Shown here: positions 1-7,973 of the stretch, one piece after another
Position numbering within the stretch: the first letter of the stretch is position 1
Layout: each line of letters starts with the position of its first letter
Assembly (NCBI GenBank): GCA_009783295.1
Contig: WRHK01000003.1
Coordinates: forward strand, 1 to 64,000
Source of the DNA: Promicromonosporaceae bacterium
GTDB lineage: Bacteria; Actinomycetota; Actinomycetes; Actinomycetales; Cellulomonadaceae
Direction of reading: 5' to 3'
Length of the DNA: 64,000 nucleotides
Notes under the pieces: generated by a model
What the model saw: only the letters and a program-made list of their open reading frames with translations
Databases searched by the model: none
What the model was told of the DNA's origin: nothing
Position numbers and translations under genes: made by a program

Positions 1-2
1 GG

Positions 3-347
3 GGGGCCCCCGGGCCGGCGGGCGCGGGCCCGCGGGGCGGGGGGCGGCCGGCCGGGGGGTGGGCCGTCGCGGGCGCCGACGCGCCCGGCTCGCGCGTCGA
101 GCCGCTGCCCGGGGGCCACTGGATGACCGGCGTCGACGAGCGCGTCGACGCCGTGCCGCTCGGCGACCCCGGCTCGACCGCCCGCACCCCGTGGGCCGAG
201 ACCGACGTCGTGCCCGGCACCTGGGTGGCGACCGCCGTGGGCCTCGGCCGCGACCTCCCCACCCGTCCCACGCTCGAGCTCGACGGCACCACCGCCGTCG
301 TGACCTGGGCCGACGGACTCACGACCCGCTCCGCACTGCCGGCCTGA
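3..347 (+). CDS. C-terminal end of a truncated protein, function unknown
   Basis: This open frame runs in from before the window and stops at 345-347, leaving about 114 codons. The last 75 or so residues look like a small beta-rich C-terminal domain, with alternating hydrophobic strands (VVPGTWVATAVGLG, ALELDGTTAVVTWADG-like spacing). I do not recognise a family. Such a tail would suit a polysaccharide lyase or other secreted carbohydrate enzyme, which the uronate-use genes that follow would favour, but that is inference. The first 59 bases contain no A or T and encode an unlikely Gly/Pro/Arg/Ala run, so the upstream part may be misread. It ends 55 bases before the binding-protein gene and may share its transcript. 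Confidence 0.5.
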   Translation, partial: GAPGPAGAGPRGGGRPAGGWAVAGADAPGSRVEPLPGGHWMTGVDERVDAVPLGDPGSTARTPWAETDVVPGTWVATAVGLGRDLPTRPTLELDGTTAVVTWADGLTTRSALPA

Positions 348-402
348 CCGGCGACCACCTCTAGGGCCCGATGACGAGCCCTGACTCGAAGGAGAGCAAC
401 CG

Positions 403-1713
403 ATGAAGCGCACGATCCCGGCCGCGATCGGCATCGCCGCCGCCGCGTCCCTGGCTCTGACCGCGTGCAGCGGCAGCAGCGACGCCTCGGGCGGCTCCTC
501 GCCGACCGGACCCGTCACCATCACGGTGTCGGGCTGGAGCCTGGCGACGACGCCCGAGTTCCAGACCCTGGCCGACGCGTTCCACGCCAAGGACCCGAAC
601 GTCACGGTCCAGCTGAAGGAGTACGACCCCGCGCAGTACACGACGCTGATCACCGCCGACCTGGCGGCCGGCAAGGCGCCCGACATCGTGACGCAGAAGG
701 AGGTCAAGAACGTCTCGGTGTTCCAGTCGGGCGGCCAGCTCATGGACGTGAGCGACGTCGTCTCGAAGCTGCCCAAGGACGTGAGCGGCACGAGCTCGTA
801 CAAGATCGACGGCAAGTACTACGGCGTCCCGTACCGCCAGGACTCGTGGGTGCTGTTCTACAACAAGGACCTGTTCGACAAGGCCGGCGTCAAGTACCCC
901 GACGGCACCTGGACGTGGGACGACTACGCCACCGCCGCCAAGACGCTCACCACGAACCTCAAGGGCAAGGGCAGCAAGGCGCTCGGCACCTACGAGCACT
1001 CGTGGCAGTCGACGCTGCAGGGCTTCGCGAACGCGCAGTCGCCGGGCGCCGACATCCTGTCGGGCAAGTTCGACTACCTGAAGCCGTACTACGAGCGCGC
1101 CCTCGGCCTGCAGAGCGCCGGCGCGCAGGTGGACCTCGGCACCATCACCACGAACTCGCTCACCTACCAGGCGCAGTTCGGCAAGCAGCAGGCCGCGATG
1201 ATGCCGATGGGCAGCTGGTACGTGGCCACGCTGATCTCGCAGCAGAAGTCGGGCGACGCGGACACGTTCAAGTGGGGCTTCGCCCCGGCGCCGCAGCTCG
1301 ACTCGTCGACGACCGGCCTGGACAAGACGCCGGTGACGTTCGGTGACCCGACGGCGTTCGCCATCAACGCGAACATCGACAAGTCGAAGGTCGCCGCCGC
1401 CAAGGAGTTCCTGACCTTCGCCGCCAGCGAGGAGGCCGCGACGGACCTCGCCAAGATCGGCATCACGCCGTCGATCACGAACGACTCGGTCGCCCAGACG
1501 TTCTTCTCCGTCGCCGGCGCCCCGACCGACGACCTGTCGAAGTTCGCGTGGACCAAGCACGAGACGCACCCGGAGAACCCGACGTCGTCGAAGACCGCCT
1601 CGGTGCAGACCATCCTCAACGACCTGCACACCGCCGTGATGACGGGCTCGAGCCCGATCGACAAGGCGATCAAGGACGCCCAGGACCGGTTCAAGAGCGA
1701 GGTCGGCAGCTGA
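403..1713 (+). CDS. ABC transporter sugar-binding lipoprotein (family 1)
   Basis: This is an extracellular solute-binding lipoprotein of 436 residues, the usual size for family 1 carbohydrate binding proteins. It has a basic N-terminus, a hydrophobic stretch and a lipobox ending LTAC, with Cys22 as the lipidated residue. The mature part has typical binding-protein features: aromatic ligand-contacting residues and a YYGVPYRQDSWVLFYNK segment of the kind that lines the sugar site. An AAGGAG ribosome site precedes the ATG. The two permease genes follow, and the enzymes downstream suggest the ligand is an oligosaccharide containing unsaturated uronic acid. No ATPase gene is present in the cluster, so a shared MsiK-type ATPase is likely. 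The ligand is inferred, not shown. Confidence 0.93.
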   Translation: MKRTIPAAIGIAAAASLALTACSGSSDASGGSSPTGPVTITVSGWSLATTPEFQTLADAFHAKDPNVTVQLKEYDPAQYTTLITADLAAGKAPDIVTQKEVKNVSVFQSGGQLMDVSDVVSKLPKDVSGTSSYKIDGKYYGVPYRQDSWVLFYNKDLFDKAGVKYPDGTWTWDDYATAAKTLTTNLKGKGSKALGTYEHSWQSTLQGFANAQSPGADILSGKFDYLKPYYERALGLQSAGAQVDLGTITTNSLTYQAQFGKQQAAMMPMGSWYVATLISQQKSGDADTFKWGFAPAPQLDSSTTGLDKTPVTFGDPTAFAINANIDKSKVAAAKEFLTFAASEEAATDLAKIGITPSITNDSVAQTFFSVAGAPTDDLSKFAWTKHETHPENPTSSKTASVQTILNDLHTAVMTGSSPIDKAIKDAQDRFKSEVGS

Positions 1714-1718
1714 CCGAC

Positions 1719-1754
1719 GGCCGGGGAGGGGTCCGCACGGGCCCCTCCCCGGCC
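1719..1754 (+). terminator. GC hairpin after the binding-protein gene
   Basis: A perfect 13-base inverted repeat (1719-1731 with 1742-1754, loop of 10) starts six bases after the stop codon and has no T-run. In sugar ABC operons such hairpins often protect or attenuate the mRNA so that the binding protein is made in excess over the permeases. That role is inferred here from its position. Confidence 0.7.
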
Positions 1755-1786
1755 AGCCTCTGCCGTCACCGCACCGAGGAGTCACC

Positions 1787-2728
1787 ATGGCCACCGTCGT
1801 CACCGACGACCGCATCTCCACGGAGCGCCGCAGCCCCCGGCGCTCCCGCCCGGGCCGCGCGCTCGCACGCCGCAACACCCTGATCGGCTGGACGTTCATC
1901 CTGCCGAACTTCGTCGGGTTCGCGCTGCTCACGCTCGTGCCCGTCATCGTGCTGTTCTACATGTCGTTCACCAGCTGGAACGTGTTCGGCAAGGCCCCCT
2001 GGGTGGGGCTCGCCAACTACACGCGCCTCATCGACGACAAGAGCTTCCACACGGCGTTCCTGAACACGCTCTACTACGCCGTGATCCACATCCCGCTGAC
2101 GCTCGTGGCCGCGCTCGCGCTGGCCCTGCTGCTCAACCGGAAGATGCGCGGCGTCACGTTCTTCCGCACCGTCGCCTTCTTCCCGTACATCACGTCGATC
2201 GTCGCGATCGCGTTCGTGTGGAACATGCTCTTCAGCCCCAAGTACGGGCCCATCAACCAGTTCCTCGGCCTGCTCGGCGTCGAGCACGGGCCCGGGTGGA
2301 CCGTGTCGGCCCAGTGGTCCATGCCCGCCGTGCTGATCGTCGGCACGTGGCGCGAGATGGGCTACTACATGCTGCTGTTCCTCGCCGGCCTCCAGACGGT
2401 GCCGGCCGAGCTGCACGAGGCGGCGCGCGTTGACGGCGCGAACCCCTGGCAGCGGTTCTGGAACGTCACCATGCCGTGCCTGCGCCCCACGACGTTCTTC
2501 GTCACCGTGATGCTCACCATCGGCTCGTTCAAGGTGTTCGACCTGATCCTCGTGATGACCAACGGTGGTCCCGGGCAGTCGACCCTCGTGCTGAGCCAGT
2601 ACATCTACCAGAAGGGGTTCGGCGAGTTCCAGTTCGGGTACGCGTCGGCGATCTCGGTCGTTCTTTTCCTGCTGTGCATCGTCGTCACGATCTTCCAGTT
2701 CCTCTGGAACAAGAGGAGGGAGTCCTGA
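1787..2728 (+). CDS. Sugar ABC transporter permease, MalF/UgpA type
   Basis: Inner-membrane permease of 313 residues with about six transmembrane helices, the first starting near residue 30 after a short basic tail. The EAA loop that docks on the ATPase is clear near residues 210-230 (HEAARVDGANPWQRFWNVTMP). The start has a GAGGAG ribosome site seven bases upstream. It follows the binding-protein gene across an intergenic hairpin, and its stop codon shares one base with the start of the second permease (TGATG). The pair forms the channel of a CUT1-family carbohydrate importer. Substrate is inferred from the uronate enzymes downstream. Confidence 0.94.
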   Translation: MATVVTDDRISTERRSPRRSRPGRALARRNTLIGWTFILPNFVGFALLTLVPVIVLFYMSFTSWNVFGKAPWVGLANYTRLIDDKSFHTAFLNTLYYAVIHIPLTLVAALALALLLNRKMRGVTFFRTVAFFPYITSIVAIAFVWNMLFSPKYGPINQFLGLLGVEHGPGWTVSAQWSMPAVLIVGTWREMGYYMLLFLAGLQTVPAELHEAARVDGANPWQRFWNVTMPCLRPTTFFVTVMLTIGSFKVFDLILVMTNGGPGQSTLVLSQYIYQKGFGEFQFGYASAISVVLFLLCIVVTIFQFLWNKRRES

Positions 2729-3552
2729 TGCGCACCCGCGTTCTCGGAAAGACCGTCGGGTACGTCGTCCTCGCGGTGGCGTCGATCGGGCTGCTGCTGC
2801 CGTTCTTCTGGATGGTCATCTCGTCGCTGAAGCACAACAACGACGTGTTCACGGTCCCGGTGCAGTGGTTCCCCAGCCCCGTCGTCTGGCACAACTACAT
2901 CGAGATCTGGCAGCGGTCGGACATGACCACCTGGCTGCGCAACACGCTGCTGCTCGCCGTGGTGGTCACGGTGCTCCAGGTGTTCACCGGCAGCTTCGCC
3001 GCCTACGGGTTCGCGCGGATGCGGTTCCCCGGGCGCGACATCCTGTTCCTCGCCTACATCGGCACGATGGCCGTGCCGTGGCAGTCCTACATGATCCCGC
3101 AGTTCGTGCTCATGTCGAAGATCCACCTCAACGACACCCTCTGGTCGATCATCGCCCTGCAGGCGTTCGGTGCGTTCGGGGTGTTCCTCATGAAGCAGTA
3201 CTTCGAGTCCGTGCCCGAGTCGCTCAACGAGGCCGCCCGCATCGACGGCCTCTCGGAGTACGGCATCTGGCGGCGCATCATGATGCCGCTGTCGATCCCG
3301 GCGATCGCCTCGCTCACGCTGCTGACCTTCGTCAACACGTGGAACGACTACCTCGGCCCGCTCATCTACCTGCGCAGCGCGCAGAACTGGACCATCCAGC
3401 TGGGCCTCAAGACGTTCATCAGCCAGTACAACGCCGAGTACGCGCTCATCATGACCGGCTCCGTGCTGTCCGTGCTGCCCATCGCGGTGATCTTCCTGCT
3501 CGGCCAGCGGTACTTCGTCGAGGGCATCGCGTCGACCGGGGTCAAGGGATGA
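2728..3552 (+). CDS. Sugar ABC transporter permease, MalG/UgpE type
   Basis: Second permease of the CUT1-family importer, 274 residues and about six membrane helices. The EAA loop (NEAARIDGLSEYGIWRRIMMP) lies near residues 170-190. The start codon overlaps the stop of the first permease by one base and an AGGAGGGAG ribosome site lies within that gene's end. Its own stop overlaps the next ATG (ATGA), so the three genes are translationally coupled. With the partner permease it should form the membrane pore for the oligosaccharide bound by the upstream lipoprotein. Confidence 0.94.
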   Translation: MRTRVLGKTVGYVVLAVASIGLLLPFFWMVISSLKHNNDVFTVPVQWFPSPVVWHNYIEIWQRSDMTTWLRNTLLLAVVVTVLQVFTGSFAAYGFARMRFPGRDILFLAYIGTMAVPWQSYMIPQFVLMSKIHLNDTLWSIIALQAFGAFGVFLMKQYFESVPESLNEAARIDGLSEYGIWRRIMMPLSIPAIASLTLLTFVNTWNDYLGPLIYLRSAQNWTIQLGLKTFISQYNAEYALIMTGSVLSVLPIAVIFLLGQRYFVEGIASTGVKG

Positions 3553-4262
3553 CCGCGCCCGCCGTCGCGCCCCGCCTGCGCGTGTCCGGCCAGATCTACA
3601 CCACCGTGTTCGGCACGCTCCTGACCGGGCTGGTGGTCGACGCGATGCTGCTGGTCGCGTGCCTGCCGCTCGTGGTGATGCTGCTGACCACCGACCCGTC
3701 CCGGTCATGGCCGGCGCTCGCGGTGCTCGCGCCGCTCGCCGCGCCCGCCGTGGTCGCCGCGTTCGCGGTGTTCCGGCAGGTGTCCGACGACGGCGCGCCG
3801 ACGCCGGTGCGCACCTTCTGGTCCGCGTACCGGAGGCACGCCCGCCGGTCGCTCGCCGTCGGGGGGCTGCTCGCCGCCGTGAGCGTCGTCGGGCTCGTGG
3901 ACCTACGGTTCCTCGCCGGGCACCGGGCGGGCGCGCTGGCGACGCCAGGCATCGCCGTCGTGCTGCTGCTCGCCGCCCTGACCGGCGTCGTGGCGCTCGC
4001 GGCCGTGCCGGAGCTGCCCGCGGCCCGCCTGCGCGACCTGCTGAAGGCTTCCCTGTTCCTCGCGGTGCGGCGGTGGTACCTGGCCGGGGCGGCGCTCGTC
4101 GTGCTCGCCCTGCTGGCCGGCGTCGTCGCCGCCCGCCCTGCTCTGGGGCTCGGGCTGCTGCCCGCCCCGCTGCTGTACGTCGCCTGGGGGGCCGCGCGCT
4201 TCGCGCTGCGCCCGGCGATCCCCGAGACGCGGCCCGCGGGGTCGTTGGAGGAGATTCGATGA
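3549..4262 (+). CDS. YesL-like (DUF624) membrane protein
   Basis: A 237-residue integral membrane protein with about five hydrophobic helices. The N-terminal part (near residues 15-60) begins with a GQIYTTVFGTLLTGLVVDA-type helix, and an FxxxFRQVSDDG segment sits near residue 75. The pattern fits the YesL/DUF624 family, which sits in many Gram-positive carbohydrate ABC operons, for example next to rhamnogalacturonan and glucuronyl-hydrolase genes. The biochemical role of the family is unknown. The gene overlaps both neighbours by four bases (ATGA), so it is part of the same coupled unit. Confidence 0.78.
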   Translation: MTAPAVAPRLRVSGQIYTTVFGTLLTGLVVDAMLLVACLPLVVMLLTTDPSRSWPALAVLAPLAAPAVVAAFAVFRQVSDDGAPTPVRTFWSAYRRHARRSLAVGGLLAAVSVVGLVDLRFLAGHRAGALATPGIAVVLLLAALTGVVALAAVPELPAARLRDLLKASLFLAVRRWYLAGAALVVLALLAGVVAARPALGLGLLPAPLLYVAWGAARFALRPAIPETRPAGSLEEIR

Positions 4263-5473
4263 CCAGCGTTGACGAGCTCGCCACCACGGTGGGCTCCGCG
4301 ATCGACGACGCCCTGACGACGGTGCGCGGCACCGCGAAGGCGTTCGCCGACCGCTATCCCGACGACACCACCCGGGGCAACCAGTACCCGGTGCGGCCCG
4401 CCGACACGACCCACGCCGAGGGCGCCAACCGCGGGTGGACCACCAGCTTCCCCGCCGGGATGGACTGGCTCGCCTGGGAGCTCACGGGCGACGACGCCCT
4501 GCTCCAGGCCGGGCTGCGCCACCTGCACGACTTCGACCGGCGGGTGCACGAGGGCGACGACCTCGAGACGCACGACCTGGGCTTCCTGTACACGCTCGCG
4601 TGCGTGACGCCGTGGCGCCTGCTCGCTCCGGCCGCCGAGGCCGGCGACGCCGAGGCGGCCCGGACGCTGGCGGCGGCCCGCGAGGCCGCGCTGCTGGCCG
4701 CCGACCACCTCATGGGCCGGCTGCTCGAGCCCGCGGGGATCATCCAGGCGTGGGGCGACCTGACCGACCCCGCGCAGCGCGGGCGCACCATCATCGACTC
4801 GCTCATGAACATGCCGCTGCTCACCTGGGCCGGGCAGCAGACGGGCGAGCCGCGCTACGCCGACGCCGTCCGCCGCCACACCGCCCAGCTGCGCGAGCAC
4901 ATCCTGCGCGCCGACGACTCGACGTTCCACACGTTCTACTGGGACACCGAGACGGGCGAGGCCCTGCGAGGCGGCACGGAGCAGGGCGCGTTCGACGACT
5001 CGTGCTGGGCGCGCGGGCAGGCGTGGGGCGTCTACGGGTTCACGCTCAATCACGAGGCGACGGGCGACGTGCACCTGCTCGACGCCGCGCGCCGGTGCGC
5101 CGACTACTTCCTCGACCACCTGCCCGCCGACGGCGTCCCCTTCTGGGACCTCGCCTACGGCGACGGCAGCGACGAGCCGCGCGACTCGTCCGCCGCGGCG
5201 ATCGCCGTGTGCGGGCTCCACGAGCTGGCGCGCGTCGAGCCCGACCCCGAGCGGGCCGCCCGGTACGCGGCGGAGGGCGTGCGCATCCTGCGCGGGCTCA
5301 TGGCCGGGTACACGCCGACGGCGGAGGGCGTCGCGTCGGACGCGCTGCTGCTCCACTCGGTGTACGACGCACCCAAGGGCAACGGCGTCGACGAGGGGTC
5401 GCTGTGGGGCGACTACTTCTACCTCGAGGCGCTGGTGCGCCACGCCCGCCCCGACTGGGAGCGGTACTGGTGA
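4259..5473 (+). CDS. Unsaturated glucuronyl hydrolase, GH88
   Basis: A cytoplasmic glycosidase of 404 residues with no signal peptide. GH88 enzymes hydrate the 4,5-double bond that polysaccharide lyases leave on uronic acids, releasing the unsaturated uronate. Two family landmarks with the expected aspartates are visible: ETHDLGFLY near residue 100 and IIDSLMNMPLLTWA near residue 180. The later GAFDDSCWARGQAWGVYGF is also typical of the alpha/alpha-barrel. The ATG overlaps the previous stop codon. The product would feed KduI and KduD downstream. The parent polysaccharide (heparin, hyaluronan, pectin, xanthan or other) cannot be told from this gene. Confidence 0.92.
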   Translation: MTSVDELATTVGSAIDDALTTVRGTAKAFADRYPDDTTRGNQYPVRPADTTHAEGANRGWTTSFPAGMDWLAWELTGDDALLQAGLRHLHDFDRRVHEGDDLETHDLGFLYTLACVTPWRLLAPAAEAGDAEAARTLAAAREAALLAADHLMGRLLEPAGIIQAWGDLTDPAQRGRTIIDSLMNMPLLTWAGQQTGEPRYADAVRRHTAQLREHILRADDSTFHTFYWDTETGEALRGGTEQGAFDDSCWARGQAWGVYGFTLNHEATGDVHLLDAARRCADYFLDHLPADGVPFWDLAYGDGSDEPRDSSAAAIAVCGLHELARVEPDPERAARYAAEGVRILRGLMAGYTPTAEGVASDALLLHSVYDAPKGNGVDEGSLWGDYFYLEALVRHARPDWERYW

Positions 5474-6342
5474 GGCTCGTGACGTGGCTCGGCCCCGGCG
5501 GGGCCGAGCGTCCCGGCGCGGTGGTCGACGTCGACGGGACCGACCGCGTGGTCGACCTCGCGCCGGTGGCGGGCAGCGTCGTGGAGGTCCTCGCGGACCC
5601 CGCGCTGACCGCCGTCGCGCGGGCCCGCGCCGAGGCCCCCGCGGCGGGGCTTCCCGCGCTGGACGACGTCGAGCTCGCCCCGCCGGTGCGGCCGGGCACC
5701 ATCCTGTGCCTGGGCTACAACTACGCCGGCCACGTCGCCGCGAGCGCCGCCCCCGACGACGTGCCGGAGTACCCGAACGTGTTCGTCAAGACGCCCAACA
5801 CGCTGGCCGGCCCGCGCGACGACGTGGCGCTGCCCGCGGTGTCGCAGCACACCGACTACGAGGGCGAGATCGCCCTGGTGATCGGGCGGCGGGCGCGCAA
5901 CGTGCCGCTGGCCGAGGCAGCCGGCTACATCGCCGGGTACACGCTGCTCAACGACGTGTCGTCGCGCGACTGGCAGGACCGGTCGTCGCAGTGGGAGCTC
6001 GGCAAGTGCTTCGACGGGTTCGCGCCGCTGGGCCCGTGGGTCACCACGGCCGACGCCGTGCCCGACCCGCAGGACCTGCTGGTGGAGGTGGTGCGCGACG
6101 GCGTCGTCACCGTCTCGCAGAGCACCGAGACCACCGTGTTCCCGATGGCGTTCGTCGTCCACTACGTGTCGCAGGTGCTCACCCTCGAGCCCGGCGACGT
6201 CATCTCCACGGGCACGCCCCAGAAGCTGCCGGAGGCGCTCGCCGCGCACCGGCCGCTCGCGCACGGCGACACGGTCACCGTGCGCGTCGCGGGGCTCGGG
6301 GAGCTCACCACCCGATTCGTGCAGGAGGCAGCACAGCGATGA
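5470..6342 (+). CDS. Fumarylacetoacetate hydrolase-family enzyme
   Basis: A 290-residue protein of the FAH superfamily. The N-terminal cap covers about residues 1-70 and the catalytic fold begins at ILCLGYNYAGHV. The metal-binding acidic residues are in HTDYEGEIALVIG near residue 140, and the family ending STGTPQKLPEAL is present. The chosen start is GTG at 5470, overlapping the GH88 stop; no other start fits the conserved N-terminus. FAH enzymes cleave or decarboxylate 2-keto acids. In sugar-acid pathways some members split diketo-deoxy acids, so this one may act after KduD in place of a kinase/aldolase step. That role is inference. It overlaps kduD by four bases. Confidence 0.85.
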   Translation: MRLVTWLGPGGAERPGAVVDVDGTDRVVDLAPVAGSVVEVLADPALTAVARARAEAPAAGLPALDDVELAPPVRPGTILCLGYNYAGHVAASAAPDDVPEYPNVFVKTPNTLAGPRDDVALPAVSQHTDYEGEIALVIGRRARNVPLAEAAGYIAGYTLLNDVSSRDWQDRSSQWELGKCFDGFAPLGPWVTTADAVPDPQDLLVEVVRDGVVTVSQSTETTVFPMAFVVHYVSQVLTLEPGDVISTGTPQKLPEALAAHRPLAHGDTVTVRVAGLGELTTRFVQEAAQR

Positions 6343-7103
6343 TCCTCGACTCGTTCCGGCTCGACGGGAAGGTCGCGCTGGTCACCGGCGCGCACCGCGG
6401 CCTGGGCCAGGGCGCCGCGCTCGCGCTCGCGGAGGCCGGCGCGGACGTCGCGCTCCTCGAACGCTCCCGCTCCGAGGAGACGATCGCCGCGATCGAGGCC
6501 CTGGGGCGGCGCGTGCACGTCGTCACGCAGGACCTGCTGACCGCCACGCCGGAGGACCTGGCGGCGGCGGTCGCGTCCGTCGTCGAGCACCTGGGGCGCC
6601 TCGACGTGCTGGTCAACAACGCCGGGACCATCCGCCGTGCGCCCGTGCTCGAGCACTCCGCGCGGGACTGGGACGAGGTGCTGGCGGTCAACCTCGACGC
6701 CGTGTTCCACCTGTCCCAGGCCGCGGGCCGCGTCTTCGTCGCCCAGGGCTCGGGCAAGATCATCAACGTCGCGTCGATGCTCTCGTTCCAGGGCGGCATC
6801 CTCGTGCCCGGCTACGCCGCGTCCAAGCACGCCGTCGCCGGGCTCACCAAGGCGTTCGCGAACGAGCTCGCCGCCCACGGCGTCAACACCAACGCCATCG
6901 CCCCCGGGTACATGGCCACCGACAACACCGCCCCGATCCGGGCCGACGCCGCGCGCGAGCGCTCGATCGTCGAGCGCATCCCCGCCGCCCGGTGGGGCAG
7001 GCCGTCCGACCTCCAGGGGGCCGTCGTGTTCCTCGCCTCCCTGGCGTCGGACTACGTCAACGGCGCGATCATCCCCGTCGACGGCGGCTGGCTGGTCCGG
7101 TAG
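6339..7103 (+). CDS. kduD: 2-dehydro-3-deoxy-gluconate 5-dehydrogenase-like SDR
   Basis: A short-chain dehydrogenase of 254 residues, standard for KduD. The Rossmann dinucleotide motif is TGAHRGLGQG near residue 18, NNAG lies near residue 90, and the catalytic YAASK lies near residue 155. IAPGYMATDNT after the active site is characteristic of KduD. The enzyme reduces 2,5-diketo-3-deoxygluconate to 2-keto-3-deoxygluconate, the step after KduI, whose gene follows. It overlaps the FAH gene by four bases. The usual next enzymes (KDG kinase and aldolase) are not in this window. Confidence 0.88.
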   Translation: MILDSFRLDGKVALVTGAHRGLGQGAALALAEAGADVALLERSRSEETIAAIEALGRRVHVVTQDLLTATPEDLAAAVASVVEHLGRLDVLVNNAGTIRRAPVLEHSARDWDEVLAVNLDAVFHLSQAAGRVFVAQGSGKIINVASMLSFQGGILVPGYAASKHAVAGLTKAFANELAAHGVNTNAIAPGYMATDNTAPIRADAARERSIVERIPAARWGRPSDLQGAVVFLASLASDYVNGAIIPVDGGWLVR

Positions 7104-7134
7104 CCCGAGCATCCACCACGCAGAAGGAGAAGAC

Positions 7135-7965
7135 ATGGACCAGCGTTACGCCTCGCACCCCGCCCAGATCCCCGGCATGGACACCGCCGCGCTGCGCGAC
7201 CGCTTCCTCGTCGAGGACGTGTTCGTGCCCGGGCAGGTGTCGCTCACCTACACCCACCACGACCGCATCGTCCTGGGCGGGGCCGAGCCTGCCGGCACAC
7301 CGCTGCGCCTCGAGACGTCCGACGAGCTGCGCGCCGCGTACTTCCTCGAGAACCGCGAGATCGGCATCGTCAACGTGGGCGGCGCGGGCACCGTCACCGC
7401 CGACGGCGAGGTCTACGAGCTGCCGACGGGCGCCGCGCTGTACGTCGGGCGCGGCACGCGCGACGTCGTGCTCGCCGACGCGGCCGACAGCTCGGGCGCC
7501 CAGTTCTACCTGTTCTCCGCCCCGGCGCACACCACCTACCCGACGGTGCGCGTGCTGCCCGAGGAGGCGAACGTGCGCGAGCTCGGCGACCAGGCCACGA
7601 GCAACCGCCGCACGCTGCGCCAGTACATCCACGCCGGCGGCGTCCGCTCGTGCCAGGTGGTCATGGGCGTCACCACCCTCCACGAGGGCTCCATGTGGAA
7701 CACCATGCCGGCGCACACGCACGACCGCCGCACCGAGTGCTACCTGTACTTCGACCTGCCCGCGGACGCGCGCGTCATCCACCTCATGGGCGAGCCCACC
7801 GAGTCCCGCCACCTGGTGGTGGCCGACCGGCAGGCGATCATCTCGCCGTCGTGGTCGGTGCACTCCGGCGTCGGCACGTCCGCGTACGCGTTCGTGTGGG
7901 CGATGGCGGGGGAGAACCAGGAGTTCGACGACATGGACTCGGTGCCGCCGACGGCGCTGCGCTGA
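7135..7965 (+). CDS. kduI: 5-dehydro-4-deoxy-D-glucuronate isomerase
   Basis: A 276-residue cupin-fold enzyme, matching KduI in length and sequence. The metal-binding motif [17 protein letters not shown] near residues 190-205 supplies two His and a Glu for zinc. The enzyme isomerises the open-chain unsaturated uronate released by GH88 into 2,5-diketo-3-deoxygluconate, which KduD then reduces. An AAGGAGAAG ribosome site precedes the ATG. Together with GH88 and KduD this defines intracellular use of unsaturated uronic acids. Confidence 0.95.
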   Translation: MDQRYASHPAQIPGMDTAALRDRFLVEDVFVPGQVSLTYTHHDRIVLGGAEPAGTPLRLETSDELRAAYFLENREIGIVNVGGAGTVTADGEVYELPTGAALYVGRGTRDVVLADAADSSGAQFYLFSAPAHTTYPTVRVLPEEANVRELGDQATSNRRTLRQYIHAGGVRSCQVVMGVTTLHEGSMWNTMPAHTHDRRTECYLYFDLPADARVIHLMGEPTESRHLVVADRQAIISPSWSVHSGVGTSAYAFVWAMAGENQEFDDMDSVPPTALR

Positions 7966-7973
7966 CCCGCGCG

